64,000 nucleotides of DNA, taken from the NCBI GenBank assembly GCA_965221785.1, contig CBDCSR010000002.1:1054001-1118000 (forward strand), given 5' to 3'. A model generated the notes under the pieces. The model was not told the origin of the DNA. It searched no databases and saw nothing but the letters and a program-made list of their open reading frames with translations. This document shows positions 1-7,412 of this stretch, one piece after another. Both the position numbers and the translations under genes were made by a program. This stretch comes from BD2-11 sp965221785. GTDB taxonomy: Bacteria; Gemmatimonadota; Gemmatimonadetes; Longimicrobiales; Gaopeijiaceae. Each line of letters starts with the position of its first letter. Position 1 is the stretch's first letter.

Positions 1-346
1 CCCCATGGACGGCCAGCGCCATCAGCAGGGCCATGATCACCCACGGGCCGTCCGGAGGGGCGCGGAGGGGGATCGGGTCGCATCCTTCCATCAACCCGGG
101 GGCCGCCGCGACTGTCTCGCGCCATGCGCGCCGCGCGCCCAGGCCACCGCCCTCCGCCACCGCCAGCACCGCCACGGGCAACTCGTCGGGGGCAACGATC
201 CGCGCTTGCAGGACGCGCGGGCCGTGCGGATGCGCGAGCACGTGCAGCCGCCACGGATCGTCCGGCCCCCGCAACGGCGCGGGGGTCTCGAACGCGGCCG
301 CCCCCGCGATCAGCCGTCCGTAGGCGCGCGTCATGCCGTCGCTCAT
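1..346 (-). CDS. Unrecognised protein, N-terminal part only (cut by window edge)
   Basis: An open frame begins at ATG 346 and runs without a stop off the left edge, giving about 115 visible residues. Codon third positions are almost all G or C, as in the neighbouring real genes. The visible part has no signal peptide, starts MSDGMTRAYGRLIAG, is rich in Ala, Pro and Arg, and ends in a hydrophobic run (WVIMALLMALAVHG) that could be the start of a membrane segment. It lies 56 nt behind the HU gene on the same strand and may share its transcript. I recognise no family. A second in-frame Met at residue 5 is an alternative start, and the Shine-Dalgarno signal at 346 is weak. Confidence 0.5.
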   Translation of the reverse strand, partial: MSDGMTRAYGRLIAGAAAFETPAPLRGPDDPWRLHVLAHPHGPRVLQARIVAPDELPVAVLAVAEGGGLGARRAWRETVAAAPGLMEGCDPIPLRAPPDGPWVIMALLMALAVHG

Positions 347-402
347 CCCGGAGCAATCCGATTGACGGTAGTAGCCCGTGTTCGCGTTCCAGTGTCCCAG
401 CC

Positions 403-720
403 TCATTCGAGAGATCCAGCAGCCGCGGAGGAGCGGTGCCCCCGGTCCACACGGCTGCGGAAGTGTCGCGACGGCTGGAAGACCGGCACGCTGCGGGCCG
501 GAACCGCGACCCGCTCCCCGGTCCTGGGGTTGCGCCCCGTCCGGGCCTTGCGGTGACGCACCTTGAACGTCCCGAAGCCCCGGATCTCGATGCCCTCGCC
601 GTCCACGAGCGCGTCCTGCACCGCGGCGAGAAAGGCGTCGATCACCAGCGCATAGTCTCTCCTGGTGATTCCTGGCCCGATCGCGTCGGCGACCCGCTCA
701 ACGAGGTCTGCCTTGGTCAT
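403..720 (-). CDS. hup: HU family DNA-binding protein
   Basis: This 105-residue protein is a nucleoid-associated HU/IHF-type histone-like protein that binds and bends DNA as a dimer. The N-terminal helical part starts MTKADLVERVADAIG. The GFGTF strand is at residues 48-52 and the DNA-intercalating arm follows, with R-N-P-R-T-G at 63-68 and the family's Pro at 65. The family is usually about 90 residues; the extra length is a basic, Ser/Ala-rich tail. The start at 720 is preceded by a purine-rich AAGGAAGAGGGG ribosome site. Upstream lies a 700-bp gap, so the gene probably heads its own transcript. The fold is clear; whether it behaves as HU or IHF cannot be told from one gene. Confidence 0.93.
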   Translation of the reverse strand: MTKADLVERVADAIGPGITRRDYALVIDAFLAAVQDALVDGEGIEIRGFGTFKVRHRKARTGRNPRTGERVAVPARSVPVFQPSRHFRSRVDRGHRSSAAAGSLE

Positions 721-1419
721 CCCCTCTTCCTTGTCCGAAGTGTGGCCAAGTCTTGTCGTTCCACCGGGATAACCTAGCGAGGGACTCCTTGACGTGCTCA
801 CGCCACCAAAGGGAATGCGTCGGCACCCCGGCCCGCGGGGCCGCGACCCCCGGCGTGGCACTCGTCCGCAGGTAACTGTTCGGTGAACCGTGGTCTCGAA
901 CTCCTGAAGGGTTCGCCTTGATGGCGCTCCAGCAACCGACGAGCGCCCCTACTTCCACCTCCATCGGACAGCGGGCAGAGCGGAGACCGAGACCCGTGGT
1001 TCGGAACGATGTGGTCGGTTGGCCAAGCAGCGCATAGAGATTTCGCGGCCCGGAGAGCACCCTCGGCTGCTCCTGTCCGGGGCGATCCAGCCGCCGCCCC
1101 TGATGGATCAGCGGCAACACCGACCTAGTATGGCTTGCGCTGGAGGGAGGATGCCCGGCCGACCGTTTTTCCACGGGCTGACCGAACGGTTACTCCGAGA
1201 GCGTTCGAGAGCGTCGATCTACATCCCGTTCAGAAAACACGAACTGATAGGGGAACAACCTGCATAGGAGATCATATAACTTACGCAATAACAACATCTT
1301 ACAAAATATACTCCCATCGGGCCATGGGAGAGCCCGCCCCCAGAGCCTAACCTATCTGGGACTCGGCGCCGGGAGCCTCCCGGTGACACCGCGACTTCCT
1401 CCAGGGACGGAGGTTCTGG
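721..1419. other. Long intergenic gap between hup and the orphan plus-strand gene
   Basis: About 700 bases carry no convincing gene; the frames here are short and have mixed third-position composition. The stretch must hold the hup promoter, but no strong -35/-10 pair stands out upstream of 720. Around 1262-1312 the base composition becomes clearly AT-rich against a GC-rich background, with TATACT at 1307-1312 as a possible -10 element on the plus strand. A 7-bp inverted repeat follows at 1311-1330. No tRNA or known structured RNA was recognised. Confidence 0.6.
1311..1330 (-). terminator. Hairpin with T-rich flank on the minus strand
   Basis: CTCCCAT and ATGGGAG form a perfect 7-bp stem around a 6-nt loop. 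Read on the minus strand, the stem is followed at once by TATATTTTGT, the layout of an intrinsic terminator. The nearest upstream minus-strand gene, prmA, ends 550 nt away, so the transcript it would stop is unclear. On the plus strand it would lie at the very start of a transcript made from the TATACT box at 1307-1312. Confidence 0.35.
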
Positions 1420-1983
1420 TTGAACGAGATGGCGGAGCGCATCAGCCGACTGATGTCCGAGACCTCGATGATCGCCGCCAGCCTGGACACCCTCCTGCAC
1501 AGGCTCGGACGGGACGGGGAGGCGGAACCCGCGGCTCGGGAGGTTGTCGAGGCCGTCCTCCACCACCCCGACCGGTACCGCCTCCTCGATCCCATGCGGG
1601 GAGCGTGGACCGCCGGCAACCTGCACCAGTCGCCGGGACCTTACGCCGAGTTGCTCTCGGAGCAGTATCTCACGCCCTGCCCCTGGGTGGTCCTTCTTGA
1701 GACGGACGATCGGCGGTATATGCGCGGCGACCCCCTGGTGCGCTGGAACCACCGTACCCTCGCCTGTCTCGCCCGCAACCTGGATGTGAAGTCACCGTCC
1801 GCCGTCAACCGCTGGTTCCGACTGCTGAGGGAGCACCGGCGTCTGCGACGGCAACGCAACGCTGCCGGGATGCGGTTCGCCTATCCGTCCGCCGATCCGG
1901 GAACGAGGCGGAAGGTCCCGGCCCACCAGCCGTCTTCGGCATCGTCGTCCCGGAGACGGAAGCCGAAGGGCGCGGCCTCGTAG
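1420..1983 (+). CDS. Probable small DNA-binding protein with LexA-like winged-helix segment (orphan)
   Basis: The predicted product is 187 residues. The TTG start at 1420 has an ideal GGAGG ribosome site at 1409-1413, 6 nt away, and codon third positions are strongly G/C, so this looks like a real gene on the opposite strand to its neighbours. Residues about 108-137 (LACLARNLDVKSPSAVNRWF, then RLLREHRRLR) resemble the helix-turn-helix of LexA-type and other winged-helix repressors; the N-terminal 100 residues are unrecognised. The last 35 residues (Ser/Arg/Lys/Pro-rich) overlap the 3' end of prmA antisense by 103 nt and may not be conserved. ATG 1429 is an alternative start. The regulatory role is an inference. 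Confidence 0.6.
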   Translation: MNEMAERISRLMSETSMIAASLDTLLHRLGRDGEAEPAAREVVEAVLHHPDRYRLLDPMRGAWTAGNLHQSPGPYAELLSEQYLTPCPWVVLLETDDRRYMRGDPLVRWNHRTLACLARNLDVKSPSAVNRWFRLLREHRRLRRQRNAAGMRFAYPSADPGTRRKVPAHQPSSASSSRRRKPKGAAS

Positions 1984-2762
1984 GCGAAATCGCCTGACTC
2001 TTCGGCGAGCAGCCCCGACACCACGAGCCACCCGCCGGGCGCCAGGGCGGCTGCAAATCCCGGCAGGAGAGCGGTCAGCACCCCGCTCTCGATGTTCGCG
2101 GCCACGCCGTCGAGGGGATGGTGCGCGGCGAGCCAACCGGGCGAGACCTCCCGCTCGTGGATCTCGACCGCATCGCCGGCGCGGTTGGCGTCCACGTTGT
2201 CGCGGGCTGCCGCACACGCGAGGGGATCGTCGTCCGCGGCCAGCACGCGACCGGCGCCGAGCCTTGCCGCCGCAATGGCGAGGATTCCGGAACCCGTGCC
2301 CACGTCGGCGATGTCGGCCCCGGGGCGAACCGCGGAGTCGAGCAACCGCAGCGCGCAACGGGTCGAGGCGTGGCGGGCGGTGCCGAACGCCACACCGGGA
2401 TCCAGGGTGATCAGCACGCCTCCATCCGGCTCGGGCGGGACGTCCCAGGTCGGCGCCACGGTGATGCGGCGACTGACGCGCGTGGGCCTGAGCCCCTGCC
2501 TCCAGGTCTCCGCCCATTCCTCGTGCGGCAGCCAGTACCAGCGCAGATCGACGGGCCCGCCGGCTGCCTGGTTCAGTGCGCTGCCGAGCGCGGCCAGAAA
2601 CACCGGGACGTCGTCGGGGGGCGGAAAATGGGTGACCAGCATCCCGTCCGCCTGCTCGACCACGGCGCGCGCACCCCCGTGCACGAGTTGCGCGGCCACC
2701 AGGCCGACCGCGGCGGAGCCGGGCGCGCCGGCAACGACGGTGAGCCAGCGGTCGGGGATCAA
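1881..2762 (-). CDS. prmA: Ribosomal protein L11 methyltransferase
   Basis: This 293-residue protein is a cytoplasmic SAM-dependent methyltransferase whose family methylates lysines and the N-terminus of ribosomal protein L11. The N-terminal substrate-recognition domain begins DRWLTVVAG. The PrmA signature DPGVAFGTARH lies at 121-131, the SAM-binding motif I (DVGTGSGI) at 153-160, and AANI at 221-224, where the family has its N-I catalytic-loop motif. The length is normal. The TTG start at 2762 is the furthest upstream in frame but has no good Shine-Dalgarno site. The gene follows dnaJ by 52 nt, an arrangement seen in many genomes where hrcA, dnaJ and prmA travel together. Its 3' end is overlapped by a plus-strand gene. 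Confidence 0.93.
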   Translation of the reverse strand: MIPDRWLTVVAGAPGSAAVGLVAAQLVHGGARAVVEQADGMLVTHFPPPDDVPVFLAALGSALNQAAGGPVDLRWYWLPHEEWAETWRQGLRPTRVSRRITVAPTWDVPPEPDGGVLITLDPGVAFGTARHASTRCALRLLDSAVRPGADIADVGTGSGILAIAAARLGAGRVLAADDDPLACAAARDNVDANRAGDAVEIHEREVSPGWLAAHHPLDGVAANIESGVLTALLPGFAAALAPGGWLVVSGLLAEESGDFAYEAAPFGFRLRDDDAEDGWWAGTFRLVPGSADG

Positions 2763-2792
2763 CGGAGGTGCCCCCGCCGCCCCGGCACACGC

Positions 2793-2812
2793 GCGGATGC
2801 ATCCACGGACTG
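2793..2812 (-). repeat. Post-stop motif, copy 1 (behind dnaJ)
   Basis: Two nucleotides after the TAG stop of dnaJ the minus strand reads CAGTCCGTGGATG followed by CATCCGC. The same 20 nt with one mismatch occur directly after the TAG stop of rpoA at 62733-62752. This copy contains the perfect 10-bp palindrome GGATGCATCC. Function unknown. Confidence 0.45.
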
Positions 2813-2814
2813 TT

Positions 2815-3960
2815 CTACGGGACGAATGCTTCCTTCACGCGTGCCCAGAACCCCCTCCTGCCACGCCCCGCATGCTCGGGAACCGGGTCCTCTACCTCCC
2901 GCAACCGTTCCAGCGCCTCCCGTTGTCGACGGTCGAGGTCCTCGGGCGTCCAGACGACGACGCGGACGAGCTGGTCGCCCTTCGTGCCGCCGTCCAGGTC
3001 GGGCAGCCCCAGCCCGCGCATGCGCAACACCTCTCCGGTCTGGACCCCGGCGGGCACCGAAAGGGGCGCGCTTCCCCCGACGGTCGGCACGTCGACGTGA
3101 TCGCCCAAAGCGGCCTGGGTGAAGGTCACGTGAAGCTCGTGGACGAGATCGTTGCCGTCCCTCTTGAAGTCGGGATGGTCCTCCACGGCGATCAGGACGG
3201 TGATGTCGCCGCGCGGCCCGCCTCTCGGCCCGACGTTCCCCTGTCCCCGCAAGGTGATGTAGTTCTCCGAGGAGACGCCCGCGGGCACCTCCACGGTGAT
3301 CGTGGATTCCTCGCGCACCCGCCCTTCTCCGCGGCAGGTGGGACACGGATCCTGGATGATCTCTCCCTCGCCGGCGCACATGCGGCACGGTTGCACGCTT
3401 ACGAATTGTCCCAGGGGGGAGTGCCGGCTGATGCGTTCCTGGCCGGTGCCGTTGCAAGCGGGACAGAGTATCGGTCCCGAACCGAGAGCCCCGGTGGCGC
3501 CGCAGTCCTCGCAGGGCCTGAGCAGGCTTACCCGCAGCCGCTTGTCGACTCCGCTCGCAACCTCCCCCAGCGTGAGTCGAAGACGCAGGCGAATGCCCTT
3601 CCCCCCTGGGCTGCGCGGGGTGCCCGGAGGGCGACGGCCGAAAAGGTCGCCGAAGCCGCCTCCGCTTCCGAAATCCCGCATGAAGATCTCGATCGCGTCC
3701 GAGAAGTCGAAACCGCCGAAGCCGCCTCCCCCCTGGCCGCGGTTGAGTCCCCGCTCCCCGTACCGGTCGTAGAGCTCCCTCTTCTCGGGGCTGCTCAGGA
3801 CCTCGTAGGCACGGGTGACCTCCTTGAAGCGCTCCTCCGCTTCCCGCGATCCCTGATTGCGATCGGGATGGTGCTGCATCGCGAGACGCCGGTAAGCCTT
3901 CCGGATCTCCTGCACGTCCGCGCCCCGGGATACGCCCAGGGTCTCGTAGTAGTCTGCCAT
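2815..3960 (-). CDS. dnaJ: Chaperone DnaJ (Hsp40, type I)
   Basis: This 381-residue co-chaperone stimulates DnaK ATP hydrolysis and delivers unfolded clients. The J domain occupies about 1-70 with HPD at 31-33. A Gly/Phe-rich linker spans roughly 71-110, and four CxxCxGxG zinc-binding repeats start at C150, C166, C192 and C206. The C-terminal client-binding barrel follows. All hallmarks of a type I DnaJ are present and the length is typical. The gene lies 13 nt behind hrcA on the same strand, so the HrcA repressor probably controls its own operon, but no CIRCE operator is visible in the window. dnaK and grpE are not here. Confidence 0.97.
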   Translation of the reverse strand: MADYYETLGVSRGADVQEIRKAYRRLAMQHHPDRNQGSREAEERFKEVTRAYEVLSSPEKRELYDRYGERGLNRGQGGGGFGGFDFSDAIEIFMRDFGSGGGFGDLFGRRPPGTPRSPGGKGIRLRLRLTLGEVASGVDKRLRVSLLRPCEDCGATGALGSGPILCPACNGTGQERISRHSPLGQFVSVQPCRMCAGEGEIIQDPCPTCRGEGRVREESTITVEVPAGVSSENYITLRGQGNVGPRGGPRGDITVLIAVEDHPDFKRDGNDLVHELHVTFTQAALGDHVDVPTVGGSAPLSVPAGVQTGEVLRMRGLGLPDLDGGTKGDQLVRVVVWTPEDLDRRQREALERLREVEDPVPEHAGRGRRGFWARVKEAFVP

Positions 3961-3973
3961 TCGGACCCCGCGC

Positions 3974-5056
3974 TCAGCGCAGAATGTCGTTCACGAGTGA
4001 AGAAGTGTAGCCCACCAGGCTGATGACCTTTTCGTAAGGCATGCGGGTCGGGCCGATGACCCCCACCACCCCTTTCAGCCCGCCCACGTGGTATTCGGCC
4101 GTCACCAGCGTGAAGCCCGAGAGCGCTTCGTCCTGATGCTCCCGGCCGATTGTGATGCGCAGTCCGCCACCGTGGCGGCGATTGCTCAGCACGCCCTCCA
4201 TCAGCTGGTTGTGCTCGGTCAGTTCGATGAGGCTCTTGAGTCGCTGTCCGCTGGTGAACTCCGGCTGGCTGGCGAGCACCGACGTCTGCCCGAAGAGCAC
4301 GGGCGATCCACCGGCCTCCGGCCAGTCCAGCAGGGACTGGGCGGACTCCATGAAGATGTTCAGCAGCTCGGTGGCGGTGTCGCTGTCCGTGCCCGGATCA
4401 CGCAGCCGTTCGGGCAGCGACTCCCTCAGGTCCGCGAAGGTGAGCCCGGCGAGACGTTCGTTCAGGATGACCGTCAGGGTCACCAGGGTATCCCGCGGAA
4501 TCTCCAGGGGAAGATCCACGTAGACCGTGCGCACCAGGCCGTTGCGCACGGTGGCCACCATGAGCGCCTTGTGCGATGAGAGCCGGATGAGTTCGATCTT
4601 CTCCAGGACCGCCGAATCCAGGCTCGGCACCAGCCCCAGCCCCAGTTCGTGGCTGATCAGGCTGAGGGCGCGGGTGGTTCGCCGCACCAGACGCTCGATC
4701 GGGGAGGCGGCATCCGGGTCGAGTTCCTCCTCGATCCGGTCGCGCTCCGCGTGGGTGAGCGGCGTGGGGCGGATGAGGCGGTCTACGAAATACCGGTAGG
4801 CGGCGTCGGTCGGCACCCGCCCGGCGGATGCGTGAGGCCGGGCCAGGTACCCCTTCGACTCCAGCTCCGCCATGGTGTTGCGGATGGTGGCGGCCGACAC
4901 CCCCAGCTTCCAGCGCCGGTTCACCGAGTGGCTGCCCACCGGGCCGGCGGTGTCGACATAGGTGCGCACCACCGCCTCCAGAACCTGTCGTTCTCGAGTC
5001 GTCAGCTCTTCGCGGACGACGATGCGCTCCCGCAGTCGCCCCGTCCGCATCGTCAT
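3974..5056 (-). CDS. hrcA: Heat-inducible transcription repressor HrcA
   Basis: This 360-residue protein is the repressor that binds CIRCE operators of class I heat-shock genes and needs GroEL to stay active. The N-terminal winged helix lies at about 20-90, with the typical LGVSAATIRNTMAELESKGY recognition region, followed by the GAF-like HrcA domain. ATG 5056 is chosen because it overlaps the hemW stop (ATGA) and is preceded by AAAGGACGGGG; longer in-frame extensions run into hemW and are not credible. It sits directly upstream of dnaJ. No TTAGCACTC-type inverted repeat was seen, so the operon's promoter is probably further upstream or the operator is elsewhere. Confidence 0.96.
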   Translation of the reverse strand: MTMRTGRLRERIVVREELTTRERQVLEAVVRTYVDTAGPVGSHSVNRRWKLGVSAATIRNTMAELESKGYLARPHASAGRVPTDAAYRYFVDRLIRPTPLTHAERDRIEEELDPDAASPIERLVRRTTRALSLISHELGLGLVPSLDSAVLEKIELIRLSSHKALMVATVRNGLVRTVYVDLPLEIPRDTLVTLTVILNERLAGLTFADLRESLPERLRDPGTDSDTATELLNIFMESAQSLLDWPEAGGSPVLFGQTSVLASQPEFTSGQRLKSLIELTEHNQLMEGVLSNRRHGGGLRITIGREHQDEALSGFTLVTAEYHVGGLKGVVGVIGPTRMPYEKVISLVGYTSSLVNDILR

Positions 5057-6273
5057 TCCCCGTCCTTTCGATTCGTCACCGCTTCGTCCAGCTCGATGGC
5101 GAGGGCGTCGAGCAGCAGCCAGCCTTCGACGGTCAGGCGAAGTCTGCCGGCCTCCGCCCGGGCCCAATCCCTCCGCATCCATCGCTCCGTCACAGCCGCC
5201 GCCCGCGCCGGAATCGACGCGAGGGAAACGCCCCTGCGGGCGCGGAGTCCCAGCCAGATTCGCTCCAGCCGCAGTGCGGCCCGGTCCAGCACCTCGTGTC
5301 CCGCGATCGCGGCGTCCCCCTTCACGACCGATGTACTGTATTCCTTCCAGTCACGCAGGTTCCAGCGGCGCAAGGGCTTGCGAAAGCTGTGCGCCCCATT
5401 GCCCAGACCCAGGTAGGAACGGCCCGACCAGTACACTTCATTGTGACGGGATTCCCGGCCCGGGATGGCGAAACTGCTGACCTCGTAGTGAAGGTAGCCC
5501 GCCCCGGTGAGCCGTTCCACTGCTTCCAGATACTCGTCGCGGTACCGACCCTCGGAGGCGACCCGCTCGCGCCCGTCGGCCACAGCCCGCCCGAGGGGGG
5601 TGCGCGGCTCCACAGTGAGCCCGTAGAGACTCATATGTTCGACGCCCAGGTCGAGCACGCGCTCGACGTCGTCGCCCCAGTCGCGCGCCAGGTGCCCGGG
5701 AAGGCCGAAGATGAGGTCCGCGCTCACATTCCGGAAGCCGGTCCGCCGAGCGTTGCGCACCGCCTCCGCGGCCCCCGCGGAACCGTGCAGACGTCCCATC
5801 CAGCGCAGCGACGGCTCGTGGAAGCTCTGCACGCCCAGGCTGACGCGATTCACTCCCGCCTCTCGCCAGGCTTGTGCGATGGCCGGAGTGAAGCTCTCCG
5901 GATTCGCCTCCGCCGTCCACTCCAGGTCGGGATTGCTCAGGAGGCGGAAACCGATCACGGATGCCAGGCCGCCCATGGCGCGCGTGCCCAGGAGGGAAGG
6001 CGTGCCTCCCCCGACGTAGAGCGTCCAGAGGGGTTCCGGAAACGAGAACAGGTCCTCGCGCCGGATCTGATGCCATTCTGCGGAGATCGCGTTCAGCCAG
6101 GCGTCGTGCCGACTCTCGCGGTCGACCGTTACGGCGAAGTCGCAATAGAAGCAGCGCCGGGCGCAGAAGGGCGCGTGCACGTAGACGGATGATGTCGCGC
6201 CATCCACTGAAAACGGTCCTTCCCGGGGTTGCTCCCCGCACTGGGTGCCGGCAGCCGGGGGCACTTCGTCCAT
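5053..6273 (-). CDS. hemW: Radical SAM heme chaperone HemW (coproporphyrinogen III oxidase-like)
   Basis: This 406-residue protein belongs to the radical-SAM HemN/HemW group. The 4Fe-4S motif C-x3-C-x2-C falls at C37, C41 and C44 (CARRCFYCDF). The following residues include YVGGGTPS and the TSANPES-like motif (TAEANPESFT), and the C-terminal HemW domain carries GLGNGAHSF. HemW proteins bind heme and insert it into respiratory enzymes; true HemN oxidases have a further conserved N-terminal region that is absent here, hence the HemW call. The stop overlaps the hrcA start by 3 nt and the gene lies 6 nt behind dprA, so the whole block is probably co-transcribed. Confidence 0.9.
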   Translation of the reverse strand: MDEVPPAAGTQCGEQPREGPFSVDGATSSVYVHAPFCARRCFYCDFAVTVDRESRHDAWLNAISAEWHQIRREDLFSFPEPLWTLYVGGGTPSLLGTRAMGGLASVIGFRLLSNPDLEWTAEANPESFTPAIAQAWREAGVNRVSLGVQSFHEPSLRWMGRLHGSAGAAEAVRNARRTGFRNVSADLIFGLPGHLARDWGDDVERVLDLGVEHMSLYGLTVEPRTPLGRAVADGRERVASEGRYRDEYLEAVERLTGAGYLHYEVSSFAIPGRESRHNEVYWSGRSYLGLGNGAHSFRKPLRRWNLRDWKEYSTSVVKGDAAIAGHEVLDRAALRLERIWLGLRARRGVSLASIPARAAAVTERWMRRDWARAEAGRLRLTVEGWLLLDALAIELDEAVTNRKDGE

Positions 6274-6279
6274 GGGCCT

Positions 6280-7407
6280 TCAGGTCGGGGATCTGGCGAA
6301 GCGGAGCCCGGGGGAGCGTCGCACCCATCCGTGAACCTCCATGACCGACAGGGTCGCCGCCGCGGTCGCGATGTCCAGACGGGCCCTGCGGGCGAGGAGG
6401 TCGATGTGGTCGGGCTCCGCCTCCAGCGCGTCCCACAGGGCTCGCTGGCGGGCATCGAGTCCGGGGGGGGCCCGACCGCGAGACCGCGCGTCCGGGTCGG
6501 TGTCCGCGAGACCGGCCCCAAGGAGGACGTCGTGGGCGCTCGTAACCAGGCCGGCTCCGTCGCGGATCAGGGCGTGGGCTCCTTCGCTCTGGCGACGGCC
6601 GACCGTTCCCGGAACCGCGAACACATCCCTGCCGATGTCCAGAGCGTGCTCGACCGTGATCAGGGCACCGCTCTTCCTGGCCGCCTCCACGACCACCACC
6701 GCCTTCGACAGACCGGCGATCAAGCGGTTGCGCCGGGGGAAATGGTGCGGGAGAGGCGACTCGCCGGGGAGGAACTCCGAGACCACCAGGCCTCTCTTGA
6801 GGATGTCCTGGAAGAGTCGGCGATGGGAGGGCGGATGTGCCACGTCGGGGCCGCACCCCAGGACCGCTATCGTGTCCCCGCCGCCGGCCAGTGCTCCCCG
6901 GTGCGCGGCGCCGTCGATTCCCAGCGCCAGCCCGCTCACGACCGTCACTCCCCCCCGGGCCAGCCCCTCCCCCATGCTGCGCGCCATGGCGCGCCCGTAC
7001 TCGCTGGCCTTGCGCGACCCGACCACGGCCACGGCGGGGGCGTGCAGCAGGGAGGGATCTCCGCGCAGGAAGAGAAGCGGCGGCGGATGGTCCAGGTGGT
7101 TGAGCAGCTCCGGAAAGCCGGGTAGCCGGTATCCGGTTGCCAGCGCCCCGATCCGCCGCGCGGTGGCGAGCACATCCCGGAGGGGGCGCGTTGTTTCGCG
7201 CGCCTCGCGGGCCTGGCTGGCCTGCGGAGGCAGCTTCTTCCGGTCTGCCGAAAGCGCCTCGCGGGCGGAACCGAACTGGTCGATGAGCCGCCGCAGGGTG
7301 ATCGCGCCGAGCCCCTTGTGGAGGGTCCAGCGAATCCGGGCGACGACCTCGTCGTTCATGACGTCGAGCGGGGCGTCCCCCGCAGGGGAGGTCGATGGAT
7401 CGGACAT
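6280..7407 (-). CDS. dprA: DNA-processing protein DprA
   Basis: This 375-residue protein binds incoming single-stranded DNA during natural transformation and loads RecA. An N-terminal helical/SAM-like part (about 20-80) is followed by the Rossmann-like domain: VVGSRKASEYG starting near 128, SGLALGIDGAAHRGAL at 158-173, FPRRNRLIAGLS at 223-234, and EAARKSGALITVEHALDIGR at 241-260 leading into VFAVPG. A C-terminal winged-helix-like segment follows (WDALEAEPDHIDLLARRARL). ATG 7407 lies 5 nt behind the obg stop; ATG 7359 is a possible later start. No other competence genes are in the window, so active transformation is not shown. Confidence 0.94.
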   Translation of the reverse strand: MSDPSTSPAGDAPLDVMNDEVVARIRWTLHKGLGAITLRRLIDQFGSAREALSADRKKLPPQASQAREARETTRPLRDVLATARRIGALATGYRLPGFPELLNHLDHPPPLLFLRGDPSLLHAPAVAVVGSRKASEYGRAMARSMGEGLARGGVTVVSGLALGIDGAAHRGALAGGGDTIAVLGCGPDVAHPPSHRRLFQDILKRGLVVSEFLPGESPLPHHFPRRNRLIAGLSKAVVVVEAARKSGALITVEHALDIGRDVFAVPGTVGRRQSEGAHALIRDGAGLVTSAHDVLLGAGLADTDPDARSRGRAPPGLDARQRALWDALEAEPDHIDLLARRARLDIATAAATLSVMEVHGWVRRSPGLRFARSPT

Positions 7408-7412
7408 GGCCG

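Noticed and set aside
721..1419. tRNA, tmRNA, SRP or RNase P RNA in the long gap
   Set aside because: No acceptor/T-loop pattern or conserved RNase P/SRP core was seen.
1219..1752. A minus-strand frame opposite the orphan gene
   Set aside because: Third-position usage and the ribosome site favour the plus-strand frame; this one ends in the AT-rich stretch without any domain.
2092..4023. A 643-codon plus-strand frame over prmA and dnaJ
   Set aside because: It is antisense to conserved genes; low-complexity product, no start signals.
3974..5182. CIRCE operator of the HrcA regulon
   Set aside because: No TTAGCACTC-N9-GAGTGCTAA-like inverted repeat was seen around hrcA, dnaJ or hemW.
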